Notes under the pieces: generated by a model
Seen by the model: only the letters and a program-made list of their open reading frames with translations
Database searches by the model: none
What the model was told of the DNA's origin: nothing
Translations under genes and position numbers: made by a program
Source: Eucommia ulmoides
Taxonomy: Eukaryota > Streptophyta > Magnoliopsida > Garryales > Eucommiaceae
Reading direction: 5' to 3'
Assembly (NCBI GenBank): GCA_016647705.1
Contig: CM028335.1
Location: forward strand, 4,025,501-4,089,500
Length of the DNA stretch: 64,000 nucleotides
Shown: positions 40,234-52,806 of the stretch, in pieces
How positions within the stretch are numbered: position 1 is the stretch's first letter
How the letters are laid out: every line of letters begins with the position of its first letter

Positions 40234-41040
40234 ATGAAAGCTTTATTTAAAAGGGATTTTTCGCTTCTTTTTGTGTATGAAATCTTGGAAATTTTTATGG
40301 GTTTCTGTTCTATGTTTAATAATGTCTTCCACTCTGATGTAATAACATATAATAAATTTTTGTTTATTTGGTAGTAGGTCTTTTTTTTTTTTTTTGGGGT
40401 GGGGGGTGGGTGGGTTTGTATTATGAAGATGATGTGAAGGAAAATATTATATGTTTTATGCTTAAATCATCATCCTTTGTCCACATAAAATACAATTCAG
40501 AAGGGCAGTAAATTTAGACATTTCACCAACTATGCACTTTGTCCCATTTTCCACGCCGACCCTTTCAAGCTCTTTGACTCCCTTTTAAAAAAAATACCAA
40601 GTACAATTTTTTTAGGTGTACATAAAAAAAAAAAAAAAAAAAAAAACAAAGAAAAAGAAAAAGAAAAAGGAAAAGAAAAATACTATGTACATGATCTATT
40701 ATTAGAAAAGATTGGGTAATGTTAAAAATTTTATTGAAAAATTTTGTGAATAGGCTGCTCACTCTATGATTTTTGAGAGTCATATAATAACGGTTGAAAT
40801 ATCTATTTTCTCTCTTAATTAGTATTTAATACTTACGGACCATGTTGACCATGTTTTATAATTTTTCATTCTTTTTATTGGTCTATTAGTTAGGAATTTT
40901 TTTATTTTTTTTATTTAATCTATCATTTGACAAGGTATAATGCTCTATTGTAATATGACAATCCACTGACAACTGTTTTCTTTCTCTCCTTTTTCATTTT
41001 TGTCACTCTGAGTCTCTAAAAAATAAAAATAAAAGAAATC
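40234..41040. other. GST-C downstream region
   Basis: This 3' flank is homologous to 12359-12910 plus 13195-13330. It holds a poly-T/G tract (40381-40410), a poly-A tract (40626-40646) and TAATAACATATAATAAAT near 40340. No gene is seen. Confidence 0.6.
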
Positions 41041-41048
41041 CTAGCCGC

Positions 41049-41263
41049 TAGGGATGGTCATGGGCCTGGGGCCCTCCCGGCCTGCCAAACCCGCCCACTC
41101 TTTTTTAGGGCTTGGGTTTGTGTTTTGAGCCTATGGGCTGGGCTTGGACTACAAAGGCTAGGCCTGAGTAAAATTAGGGTTAGGGTTAGGCAAAACCAAT
41201 ATTTTCTAGGACCGGCCCGGCCCGGCCCGAGGATTAAATTAATATATATATATATATATATAT

Positions 41264-41351
<88 letters not shown>

Positions 41352-42372
41352 CATTTGTACTGATTACTGAACCAGTGAACCCTAATGCGCAGCTCCTCTT
41401 ATGTGATTGTGTGCTGCCATATATATAGAGATTATACTCTCGACCCTAATTCGTGTGTCGCTCCTACCTGGGATTGAACTCTCTCAACCCTAAATCACTC
41501 ACACCTCCTACCTCCTGCTCGCAACCTCCATCTCTCCCTCTCTGCTTGTCTTTCGTCGCCCGTTCGCCGTGAATCGCTTCCGTTCGCCAATAATCGCTTT
41601 TGTTCGCCGTCGAGGCGTCAATTGCTTTGTGGAGTTGGAGTTGTCTTTCGTTGCGTTGCTGTGAATCGTTTCTATTCACCATGAATCGCTTTTGTTTGCC
41701 GTGAATCACTTTTGTTAGCCGTCGATTGGTTTGTGGAGTTGTCATTGATAGTCGATTTCAAGTTTCTCTTGTCGATCGATCGCCGCTGCGACGGATTTCA
41801 GTCTTTTTCAGGTATATTCCACAGAAGTTTGTCGAATATGGTTTGCGTTCATTCAATGGCTTACGGATTCTTTGTGTATATTGTTTAATTGGCTTGCATT
41901 CATTCAATAGTTTGTCGCTACAGTTGATTTGGGTTGATTTGGTTTGAATGCTGTTTTTTTTTTTCCACCTGCAGTTTTTTTTTTTTGGTTTGAATGTGAA
42001 TGTGGCTTCTTCTTTTTTTTTTGTAGAAATGCATGGTGATGAATCTGTTTTTATTTAGATGAATCTGTTTATGTAGAAATGAATGGTGATTATCTTGCAG
42101 CAATTATAGATTCATCTGATAATTATTTTGCAGCAATTGGTGATTAATCTAATGATTATGTTTTTGTTTAATTTTTAAATTAAAAAAAAAAAAAAAATAT
42201 TGGGTCGGGCCGGCCCGAGGGTTGGGCTAGGGCCCTAATTATTTTAATAGGATCGGGCTTGGGAATAAAAATAAGGCCCGAACTTAAGGTCGGGCTGTGC
42301 TAGGGTTTTGCACATTTATGTAATATCCTACCTAAAGCCAGTCCAGCCCAGCCCGGAGCATGACCAACCCTA
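41049..42372. mobile_element. Non-autonomous hAT-type DNA transposon with 8-bp target duplication
   Basis: This 1324-bp element starts TAGGGATGGTCATG and ends CATGACCAACCCTA, inverted repeats with one mismatch in 14. It is flanked by perfect 8-bp repeats CTAGCCGC (41041-41048 and 42373-42380), the hAT hallmark. GC-rich sub-terminal blocks (GGGCC, CCGGCCCGGCCCG; GGGTCGGGCCGGCCCGA) are repeated at both ends. Inside are TA and TC microsatellites (41243-41346) and a leader-like stretch with repeated CGTTCGCC/GTGAATCGCTT words (41550-41720). No transposase domain was found, so it would need a helper. Confidence 0.9.
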
Positions 42373-42497
42373 CTAGCCGCAGCTTCTGCGCTGCTTGAAC
42401 AGCTAGCAGCCCTACAGTGCCGTAGTCCAGCCTAATCACCGGCGACTCCTCGCTCTACCACCACCGCCTGTGCGCATCCATCATCCATTAGATTTCT

Positions 42498-42695
42498 GAT
42501 GGTACCAATATCATTTCCATAATTTAATCAGTCAATTAACAGCTCAACCAAGAGTGGATAGAAACGACCTTCGTATCTACCGTGATGGATGGATCAATAA
42601 GATCATCTCATAGGTCATCAATGAATCATTAAAGTCTCTCTTTTGAATTTGACCATACTTTCTTTCTGCCTAGCTACGCTACTTCATCTATGGGG
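42498..42695 (+). pseudogene. GST upstream remnant (coding part lost)
   Basis: GGTACCAATATCATTTCCAT and CTCTCTTTTGAATTTGACCA match the 5' flank of GST-B (about 20680-20835). The match stops just before the position of the TATA box and no GST exon follows. This is the edge of a further GST unit that was truncated or only partly duplicated. Confidence 0.75.
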
Positions 42696-43063
42696 TTAAT
42701 TGTTTTTTATCCCCTTATATTTTGGTCTTATTTCATTTTAACCCTTATATTTTAAAAACCAATATATACCTCGCCCATTACTCTTGATTAGTAGGAGAAA
42801 CTCATATTTTATTCAAAACAAATATAAAGTAGATCAATTTTCTTTTTATATTCCAAATTTATATTTAAAGGTAATAAATGAAAAAAAGCTAACATTTTCT
42901 CTCTCTAACTCTCTTTATCTCTCTATTTCCTTTCTTTTTTTATTTTTTTTATATCAAAGGCAAAATGAAATAAAAAATTAAAATAAATAGTACTTTTGTT
43001 CATTTCAGGTAAAATTTGGGACAGTTACCAAGAAATCCTCATATAAGGACAAAACTACCGAAT
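42696..43063. other. Unassigned AT-rich spacer
   Basis: It contains TTTATCCCCTTATATTTTGG and AACCCTTATATTTTA repeats (42705-42760), possibly a decayed MITE. No gene was seen. Confidence 0.35.
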
Positions 43064-43197
43064 ATATATTTTTTTAAAACATGTTACAAAATAGTCCTTT
43101 TGCCTTTTTGTGAAAATTTTACCAAACTACCAAATATATATATTTTTTTAAAATATGTTATAAAATAATCCTTTTACCTTTTTGTGAAAATTTTACT
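43064..43197. repeat. Tandem duplication, ~68-bp unit, two copies
   Basis: ACTACC(G/A)AATATATATTTTT, GTTA-AAAATA-TCCTTTT and CCTTTTTGTGAAAATTTTAC occur twice in a row. Confidence 0.75.
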
Positions 43198-43435
43198 CCT
43201 CGTGTTACATTCAACATGAGGGTTGTATTATATTTAACACGATTTCAGATCGTGTTACATTCAACATAATCTCGTGTTGAATATAACACGAGGTCGTGTT
43301 ATACTCAATTTTTTTTTCCAATCAAATTGATAATTCATCTATCCTACATTCATATTGATATTCAACACAATCTCGTGTTATATTCCACTTTCATCGTCGT
43401 ATTCAACACAAGATCGTGTTACATTCCAATTCTTT
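43198..43435. repeat. Cluster of TCGTGTT/AACACGA words in both orientations
   Basis: About eight copies of the 7-mer occur in some 230 bp, several paired as short palindromes, for example CTCGTGTT-GAATAT-AACACGAG at 43271-43292 and AACACGA...TCGTGTT at about 43236-43256. Confidence 0.6.
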
Positions 43436-43666
43436 CATTCAAACTAATACAAATCAAATCAATTCAACCAAATGAACCTTAAATTCTATTCAAATCAACC
43501 AAATTAATCCAAACAAATCAACTAAATCACCACCCAATTGATTAAAAAAATGTTCCCCCACCATCATCCAAATGCTTGTCGTCTGTGTTTCGCAATTTCT
43601 GTTTGTTTTTATCTCGATTTAGGGTTTCGATTTTGAATTTTGATTCAAGGAATTGAGTGGGGGAGT

Positions 43667-43900
43667 ATGATAATCAAGCAAAACTTGAAATCGATAATGT
43701 TGGGTCTGAAAAGTTGTCAGGTTGGTGATTCAGGCGGCGGGAACGACGATGAGACGTCGACGAACAAGAAAAAATGCAAGGTGAACGGCTATTATTCTCC
43801 ACATCTTCTCGGAGAAGTCAGTGCCAGCATAATTTCGTACAGTGGAAACAGACTGAAGTCTTCAAGGAGGCTTCTAAACCGGAAGTTGAAGAAGAGGTGA
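43667..43900 (+). pseudogene. Gene fragment resembling the N-terminus of ATX3/4/5-like histone methyltransferases, copy 2
   Basis: This is the duplicate of 212-445, again an open frame of 77 codons from the ATG at 43667. It reads MIIKQNLKS, NKKKCKVNG, YYSPHLLGEV and ends RLLNRKLKKR. In the LLGEV segment this copy is closer to my memory of the family than copy 1 (LLREV). The gypsy LTR begins 81 bp downstream, as in copy 1. No other part of a methyltransferase gene is present. Confidence 0.45.
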
Positions 43901-43981
43901 AGGCGACCATTGATCGAAAGATTGACAGAAGAAGATGAATCTATGAGAGTTGTCTATGGTGATATATATAAGGAATGGTAA

Positions 43982-46166
43982 TGTCACACCCCTCCCCGGG
44001 TCCCCTAACGCCCGAGGCCAGGCTCGACGTCGACTTGACGTTACTTGACCAATCAACAAATATACATATATATATATATATATACATACACCGCTGTATT
44101 TTTTTTATTTTTTTTCAAGAATATATTTACTCATTTCAAAATTTGGGAATACACGAGTCCCAAATATTCACAACAAAACCACAAAAAGAAAATTGAACCT
44201 TTCACGGTTCACACCTGTCTAGCCAACCCTCTAATACGACCCCACCTCCTGACTCTATCTAGTATCAATAGTGGACCCATCTCTACCTGCAGCACCTGAA
44301 ACCAAATATTTTATTGGTGTAGCCCCCGTTTGGTAACCACTCACATCCCAAAAATTCCCATCCCATTTCCAAAATTTTATTGGTCATAGCGTTTAGTAAT
44401 TACTCCAAATTTTTTTGTTTCCATTCTCATCCCATTCTAAAATGGGAATTGTACCCATTTTTTCTTAAGATGTGAGAAACAAAAAAAAAAAAAAATTGTT
44501 TCTAAAAATTCTCATCTTATTCCCAAAAATTAAAGAGGCCACCGCCACCGCCTGCCACCACAGTTCGCCACTGTCCAGCCACCCTCCGCCGCTGCCACCT
44601 TTCGACCATTATCCGGCCACCGCCGCCACCGTCCGACCACCTTCAGGCCGCCGCCGTCGCCGGCCGACCCCCTTTCTACCGTCGTCTGGCAGCGCCGCCG
44701 CCGGTCAAAACAAATTTTATTTTTTCCAAAATAAAAAAATAATTCTTGATTTTAAGATAAAATCGTTACCAAACGCAATTCTGTTCCCCCCCCCCCCCCC
44801 CAAGAAAAAAGAAAAAGAAAAAAAGAAATTATCGTTACCAAACGCGATTCTACTCCCAAGAAGGAAACATAATTTTCATCTCATTCTCATCTCACTGTAT
44901 GAAATGGGAACATAGATGATTACCAAACGGGCCCGTACTGTGTTCATAATATAAAAATATTTTATGGATCAAGCACAATAATCAAATACCACTTTTCAAA
45001 ATATAATATAATATAACTGCGCACCAAGCTGGAATAAAATTCTGCTGCCATCATCGCAATGAAATAATATATTTAAATAAACCAATCCACATATTTTGAC
45101 ATATAATAAATACCGTACTTATATTTTTCTACTAACCATAGGATCGTTTCACCTCACGATCGGGAGTTACAATGGTACTGAAACCTGTACGACCGTATTA
45201 TCTAAGGTGGCTATCAGCGTCAGGGTCATTCAATATCCCCAATGATAGGGATAGCCACCTGTATAATTTTCACTCCTGGCAGGTTAACATATATCCACCA
45301 TGCAGGACTTGCTTGATAAATAACAACGAATATTCACCCTGCAATACTTGTTTGACAGGTAACAACAAATATCCACCCTACAGGACTTGTCTAACAGGTA
45401 ACAACAAATATCCACCCTGCAAGACTTGCTTGATAGGTAATAATATATTAACATCTCGCAGGACATGCCCTCCTAACGAGAAGACAACTATGGGATAGTC
45501 GGATAATAAAAACTGCTTTCCACCTTTAAAACTTGCTCGATCCACATAAGTTATAAAATCGTCCATTTTAATAAATATTTTCTTTTCATAATTTATTATG
45601 AAAATATAATTTAAAAATTTACATAGAAGACAGTACACTGACCTCGATTTTTACCCCACTAGAAATACTTTTGTCAAAATACTACGTAGGCGGCATCACC
45701 TGTGAACCTAACAACCAAAGGGCCTAAACTAATAATTTATTTAAAATAACTCTACTATGCAACGTGTTGCCCAAAAATACATCCTTTTCCATTCCCAAGT
45801 TTGTTTGTTTTTTTATTGAACGCTTAATTTCTTATGTTAATATTAACTGTACGAAGATTATTATAACAACGATTACGAAAATTCTCTTGTTAGTAATTTA
45901 ATTTGCAGAAAAATATTAATCGACTGTTAGAAATTTTATTAATCGATGTAATACTAAAAATTATCATTTTAGTAAAATTTACAATTTTTATTTTTTTAAG
46001 TTGCATTTTTCGCATATTTGATATATCTATACTCACTATATTTCTCGAACTCACGTATATATTTTTTACACGTAACTATACATATATATATGTCCGTATA
46101 GTTAGTCGCATAAATTAAACGTGATGTATCTATATTATTTAACAATATATATTTACACACACACAC

Positions 46167-46221
<55 letters not shown>

Positions 46222-46327
46222 AGTTAGACCTGCAATTGCTGACCGCCGCTTCTTCTCTTTTTTCTTCTTCTTATTATTATTATTTTTTTTTTGTTTGCTT
46301 ACCTTTTCAGCCAGGACATACACACGC

Positions 46328-46376
<49 letters not shown>

Positions 46377-46822
46377 AGAGTATGTATGTTTGTGTGTTTA
46401 TACAAGTCCACCGCCTTACATATTTAAATTTTTTATTTTTCCATTGGGTTAATACACACACAATACATAATTATATTATTGATATTATTAATCACCGCCT
46501 TACGTATACAAATTTTTTTTTTAATGGTGTTTGAACAATACACCTGTAATGTGTCTTCATCCACAAGCTTTTGATTTTATCTCTTGATCTTTATCCTAAC
46601 TCAATGAATTAGATATGATTTTGTTTTCAAATTACATTAATCCCCCCAATTATCTTTAAGATATCATTTAAGTCTAAAATCTAAAATTAATATTTTAAAA
46701 ATGATAATTGACCCTTAAAATTTTTTACAAATAAATATTAAATGACACAATGCACTCCGTTATTTTCTAAATATTTTAAAATGCAACTAAAAATTATGCA
46801 CATGCAAACATCGGGTCTTACA
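43982..46822 (-). repeat. LTR (3' in element orientation) of gypsy copy 2
   Basis: About 2.8 kb including the MITE at 44322-44934. It holds the ~40-bp minisatellite (about 45290-45465) and long CA/TA microsatellites (46153-46220 and 46327-46378). Confidence 0.9.
44322..44934. mobile_element. MITE inside the gypsy LTR, copy 2
   Basis: The left end reads GCCCCCGTTTGGTAACCA and the right end TTACCAAACGGGCCC. The flanks are GTA (44319-44321 and 44935-44937), the same site as 884-1444. A C-homopolymer at 44787-44801 lies inside. Confidence 0.75.
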
Positions 46823-49776
46823 ACTCTTCCCCTCTAAAAGAAATTTCGTCCCGAAATTTTAGCTACCTTAAACGAATAAATACAGATATTTATTCCTCAT
46901 TTCATCTTCTTTCTCCCACATTGTTTCCTCCACCAAGTGACTACGCTATAACACTTTCACCAATGAAATTATTTTCGTCCGCAACACTTGATATTTACGA
47001 TTTAAAATCTGAATTGGCTCCTCATTGTATGTCAAGTCCTCTTTTAATTCGATTGGTTGAGAAGTTAACACATGCAAAGGGTCTGAAACATATTTTCTAA
47101 GCATCAATACGTGGAAAACATTGTCTAATATGAACAATTCTAGTGGTAGGGCTAGTCGATAGGCCGTTATGCCAACCCGTTCTAAAATCTCGTATGGCCC
47201 GATATATATCGGATTTAGCTTTCTTTTCTTCCCAAATCTCATTATACCCTTTCACAGGGTTATATGCAAAAACACATAATCATCCACTTCAAATTTCAAC
47301 TCTTGCCAACGCTTGTCAGCATAACTCTTTTGTCGATTCTGAGTAGTCTCTAGTCTTTCCTGAATCACTTTGACCTTGTTCGCCGTCATTTGGGCTATAT
47401 CCGAGAACAATAATTTTGGCTCTCCCACTTCAGTCCAATAGATTGGGGTTCTGCATTTCTTACCATATAAGACTTCATATGGTGCTATCTCGATTGTCGA
47501 ATAGTAGCTATTGTTATAGGCAAACTCCATCAACGTCAAATGATCATCCTAGGTACCAGGAAATTCTAGAACACAACTCCTCAAAATATTCTCCAACGTC
47601 TGAATCGTACACTCTGATTGGCCTTCAGTCTGAGAATGAAAAGTTGTACTAAATTTCAACTTGGTACCCAGAGCTGCTTGGAGACTCGGCCAGAATTTTG
47701 ACATAAATCTCAGATCTCTATCCGACACTATGGAAACCGGCGCACTATGCAATCGGACAATCTCATCAATATACAATTTTGCATACTTATCCAGGGAGTA
47801 CGTGGTTTTCACGGCCAGAAAATTTACAGATTTGGTAAGCCTATTAAAAATTACCCAGATGGAATCATATCCCTTTTGAGTGCGGGATAATCCCAAAACA
47901 AAATTCATCGTGATTTATTCCTATTTTCACTCTGGAATAGGTAGAGGCTGCAATAACCTACCTGGACGTTGGTGCTCAATCTTGACTTGCTGACAAACGA
48001 GACACCTGGTAACAAATTTGACAATTTCTCATTTTATTCCATTCCACCAATAGTGTTCTTGTAAATCCCAATACATCTTGGTACTGCCTGGATGCATTGC
48101 GTACGTTGAGTTGTGCGCTTATTCCAAGATATCTTTCTTCAAATCGACATTATTAGGCACACACAGTCTATTTTCAACCATCAAGGCTTCATCATTATCT
48201 TTGACGCGATAGTCGGCTCTATGACCATTCTTCACTTCATTCATGATCATCCCCAATTGGGCATCCGACTTCTGCACTTCTATAATACGATCGATCAATG
48301 TCAGTCTTAAAGTCAAAGTCACAAGCAACGCTGCCGTCTGACCAATCGCCAACTGGACTCGCAAAGATCTCAGTTCAGCATATAGGTTAGTGTGAACAAC
48401 TCCTAGGTGGATGATAATGGATAGTGGAGTCATAATCCTTAATCAATTCTTTCCAACGTCTCTGTCTCAGATTTGGTTCCTTCTAAGTAAACAAATATTT
48501 CAAAGTCTGGTGGTCAATATATATCTCACAAGTCTCGCCATACAGATAATGGCTCCAGAGTTTTAAGACAAACACAATTGCCGCAAATTCCAAATCACGT
48601 GTCGGATAGTTATGCTTATGATTTTTTAATTGCCAAGAGGCATATGCAATCACGTGACTATGTTGTATTAGTACACAATTTAGCGCCTGGTGTGAAGCGT
48701 CACTTTAGATCACAAAGCCACCACCTTGTGTCGGAAGAAAAAGTATTGGTGCGGATATCAGTCTACTTTTCAACTCCTGGAAACTCTACTCACATTTGTC
48801 AGTCCACTCGAATTTAGATTCCTTGCGAGTCAATCGAGTTAACGGGGAAACTATAACAGAAAATTCATGTACAAACCGACGATAATAACCCCCCAATCCC
48901 AAGAAGTTTCGAACTTTGATCACACTTTTTGGCCTTTCCCATTGGATAACGGCTTTGACTTTCTTTCGGTCAACTTGAATACCATCCATTGAGATAACAT
49001 GCCCCAAGAATACAAATCTATCCAACCAAAACTCACATTTACTGAATTTTACATACAATTGTTTCTCTCGCAAAGTCTGCAACACAATCTTGAAATGTTC
49101 TGCTTGTTCTTCTTTATTTTGGGAATAGATCAATATATCATCAATGAACACGATAATAAACTGATCTCAATAAGGATGGAAGATGCGATTCATCAAATCC
49201 ATAAAAGCAGTAGGGGCATTCGTCAACCCAAGCGGTATAACTAGAAATTCATAATGGTCATACATTATACGAAATGTCATTTTTGACACATCACTATCTC
49301 TGACTTTCAGCTGATGATATCCTGATCGAAGATCTATTTTGAAAAATACTCTGGCCTTCTGCAATTGATCGAACAGATCATCAATTCTAGGCAACGGATA
49401 TTTATTACGAATCTTCACCTTATTCAACTGCGTGTAATCTATACACATCCTCAATGTGCCATCCTTATTCTTTACGAATAACACTGGGGCTCCACACAGA
49501 AAAACACTAGGTTTAATAAACCCGCGGTCTAACATATATTGCAACTAAAATTTTAGTTCATTTAGCTCGGTAGGTGCCATACGATATGGTGGAATTGATA
49601 CAGGTGAAGTTCCTAGAAGTAATTCAATAATGAACTCAATTTTCCTATCCATTGGCAACCTTGACAGTTCTTCTGGAAATACATCGAAAAAATCCCCGAC
49701 CATTGGGATATCTATCACCTGTACCTCATTTTGACAGGTGATAATCACATGCGCGAGATATCCCTGACATCCTTTC

Positions 49777-50969
49777 TGTTGGCAGTGAGCTACCCAAGAG
49801 GGGGAGTGAATTGAGTAGTATTAAAAATTATCAAAATAATAATAATTTTCTTCAATATCTCAATAATGATTTTCAAGACAATTCTCACAAAACTCTCAGT
49901 ATGATAACTCTTAGAAAGCACGAGAGCTGAATAACTCAGAATGATTGATATCTCATCTCTAATATGAAAAATGCAGGTCTATATAAAAGGGAATAAAATA
50001 AGTTCTCTAACGGCTAATTCCCACTTGTTATGGCATTTGCTCTTATAGACCCCCTATATTATTAAGACTTCATCCTAGTTCAAATCACTTAATTATGGCT
50101 TTTAAACTTCTCAATTAAGTCCCCCAAATATTTTTCAATTATAATTAAATAGGATAAAAAGAATTATATGTACCAAATTCAAAAATATTCAAACTTAATG
50201 AACCATATCTATAGGGATATCATAATATATATTACATATCTCAAATAATATCAAATCCCTAAAATATCTCTCAGATCTTAACCATAAAACGATTAGTAAC
50301 GGTTACTTTTAGAATAAAATCCGGAATTCCACAAAATCTTGAAATAGTATCATAAGTCGACCTATTTATCAACTTAATAGTTTAGAGAGTTTCATAAGTT
50401 AACCTGTCTGTTAACTTACTAATCCAGAGAGTTTCATAAGTCGACTTATTTGTCAACTTATCAATTCAGAGACTTTCACCTTTAGACATTAGTCGACCTA
50501 CCTATCGACCGACTATGCTGGAATCTTTCCTCAATTCAATTTTAATCCATTTTCTTCGACATTTGTGCCCCTTTAACTAATTTATTTTTTTAGTTAACTC
50601 CACTACATTCTTAAATTCCTTTTTAATCAATTATTTTTACTTCTTTTTCAATTACACATAGGAGCATATAATTTAACTAATTAGGATCCTATAAAAAATA
50701 CACATATTTATAAAAAATCATTTTGTGTCGTGTGTGATCCTAATTGGGATATTAAAAGTTGAAATTTAACCTGAGTTGTTTTCCCTAGGTTATTCAAATT
50801 TTTCAACCTCTTAATCCTTCATCATCTTTGTCATCAATTTTTAGCATCCATTTATTACTTGTTATCATATCTTCATTATTGGAACTAATAAACTGAAACA
50901 CTCAATTAAACCGTAAGTTTCATAAAAAACATCAACCTTTAATTGTCCATCAAAATCTTAGGATCAACA
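49777..50969 (-). mobile_element. Nested LTR (solo-LTR-like), copy 3, inside gypsy copy 2
   Basis: Same position and ends as 4662-6800 (minus strand TGTTGATCC... to ...GCTCACTGCCAACA), but only about 1.2 kb long. The CATAAGTCGACCT tandem units are at about 50350-50470. Confidence 0.8.
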
Positions 50970-52806
50970 CATTTTTTAATAATTTTCTGACCTGTAGAAC
51001 TAAAATCAAACTAACAGGGGTAATAATGCTATCCCCCGAAAATACAAACTCTGACTCACCCGAGACCCGAAAAGTAACTTCATTTTTAAAACAATCCATT
51101 GTGGTATGATAGCCGAATAACAAATCCATACCTAGTATCACATCAAAATCATGAATACTCAAGGGTAATAGATCCACCAACAATTCTCTATTGTCAACAC
51201 GAAGCGAACTTTCTTTATACGCACTATCTATCAACACAGACTCACCCACAGGGGTAGAGATAATGACACTATATGACATACAAGTAGGAAATTTGTCTAC
51301 ATGCATCATAAAGGTCGCCAAACAAAAGAATGAGTAGAATCAGGATCAATAAGTATATGTGCATCTTTATCATATAAAGACATGATACCTGTAACCACAT
51401 CCGGGTAGCCTGGGCATCCTATCGAGTAGTAGCAAATACACGACCTCGAGTCGGAGGTCTACCGGCTAATCCTCTATTACGCCCCTGAACACTGCTAAGG
51501 CCAACACTACCCACACTGCTTATAGAAAGTGTAGATGTAACAGCAAATTTCAGACAATTCGGAGATATGTGGCCCGGCTCATTAGAACGGAAACATATTG
51601 GGCCTCCCATGGGATAGTCCCTAGCGAAATTATTCGGTGATCCACATTAGTAGCATACGGGTGTCCCAGCTCAACTAACCATCTGGATCCTACCCTATCC
51701 ATGTTGGCTAAATCTCTATCCTGATATATTTTGTTGTCTCCCAGAATATGATTGTCGTGAACCTCAGCTCCTAGCTGACTGGTCGGTTGTTGGGGCCTAA
51801 ACAAATGGAGGTCGAGCTACAGCTACTCGAGAAGTGCCACTTGGATATCTCTTAGGTGACTTGAATCTACTTTTTTTGCATTGCTTACGGTTCTAAGTTG
51901 CTTCCCGTACATTCTTCTCTATTAATTTTCTCGTGTTTACCAATTCTGCATAACCTTTGATATGCCTGCCCGTTAGGCTGGAACGTATGTCTAGATCGTG
52001 TCCTTTCTAGAATCTTCTATATCTTGCTTCTTCAGTTTTCACCAAATTAGGAGCAAATCGGGACAAGGCATCGAATTTTATTTCATACTGTAGAACGGTC
52101 ATCTTTCCATGTTTCAGTGATATGGACTCCTCTTCCATCTGGAACCGATAGGATTCTGGGAAATATTTTTCATTAAATACAGCAACGAATCGATCCCAAG
52201 AAATTTCTTTGTCTGGAACTGAAATTAACCTCTTCATTTTCTCCCACCAATGTCCAACCTCTTTTTTCAACTGGAAGGTGGCGAGAGGAACTTGATTGTC
52301 ATTGGTAATTCCCTTTGCCTCGAATACGTGCCTTACGCTCCTCAATCAATTTTCTGCATCAACCGGTCCTACAGTTCTCGTAAAAGTCGGGGGGTCCAAT
52401 TTCTTGAATCTTTTCAGGAGTGCTGCTTGAGAGGTGACTGCTTCGGTTTGGGCCTTCTGACATTCCATCATCTTTGTCTGCCGCTCTATCAGTTGCGCAG
52501 CAACTTTTAAAATTTGCTCAACAGCATCTAAGCTTTTCTGCATCCTATCCCTGTTCCTTTAGGGTCCAATACTCGTAGTACTTTCATTTTCACACTCCAC
52601 GGTCAATATCTGAAATGAAATTTAATAAGTAACAAGGCCAACAAAGCAAACAACAGTGCATGACGCAAATGTGTTATTTAATCCAATAAAATAACTACCA
52701 CTCAAGTGCCGAACCTACCTGTCGGCACCCTATCTTATGGTCTACTATTGACTAGACAATCTTGCACATCTTCAGAACCTATAACTTAAACTCTGATACC
52801 AAACAT

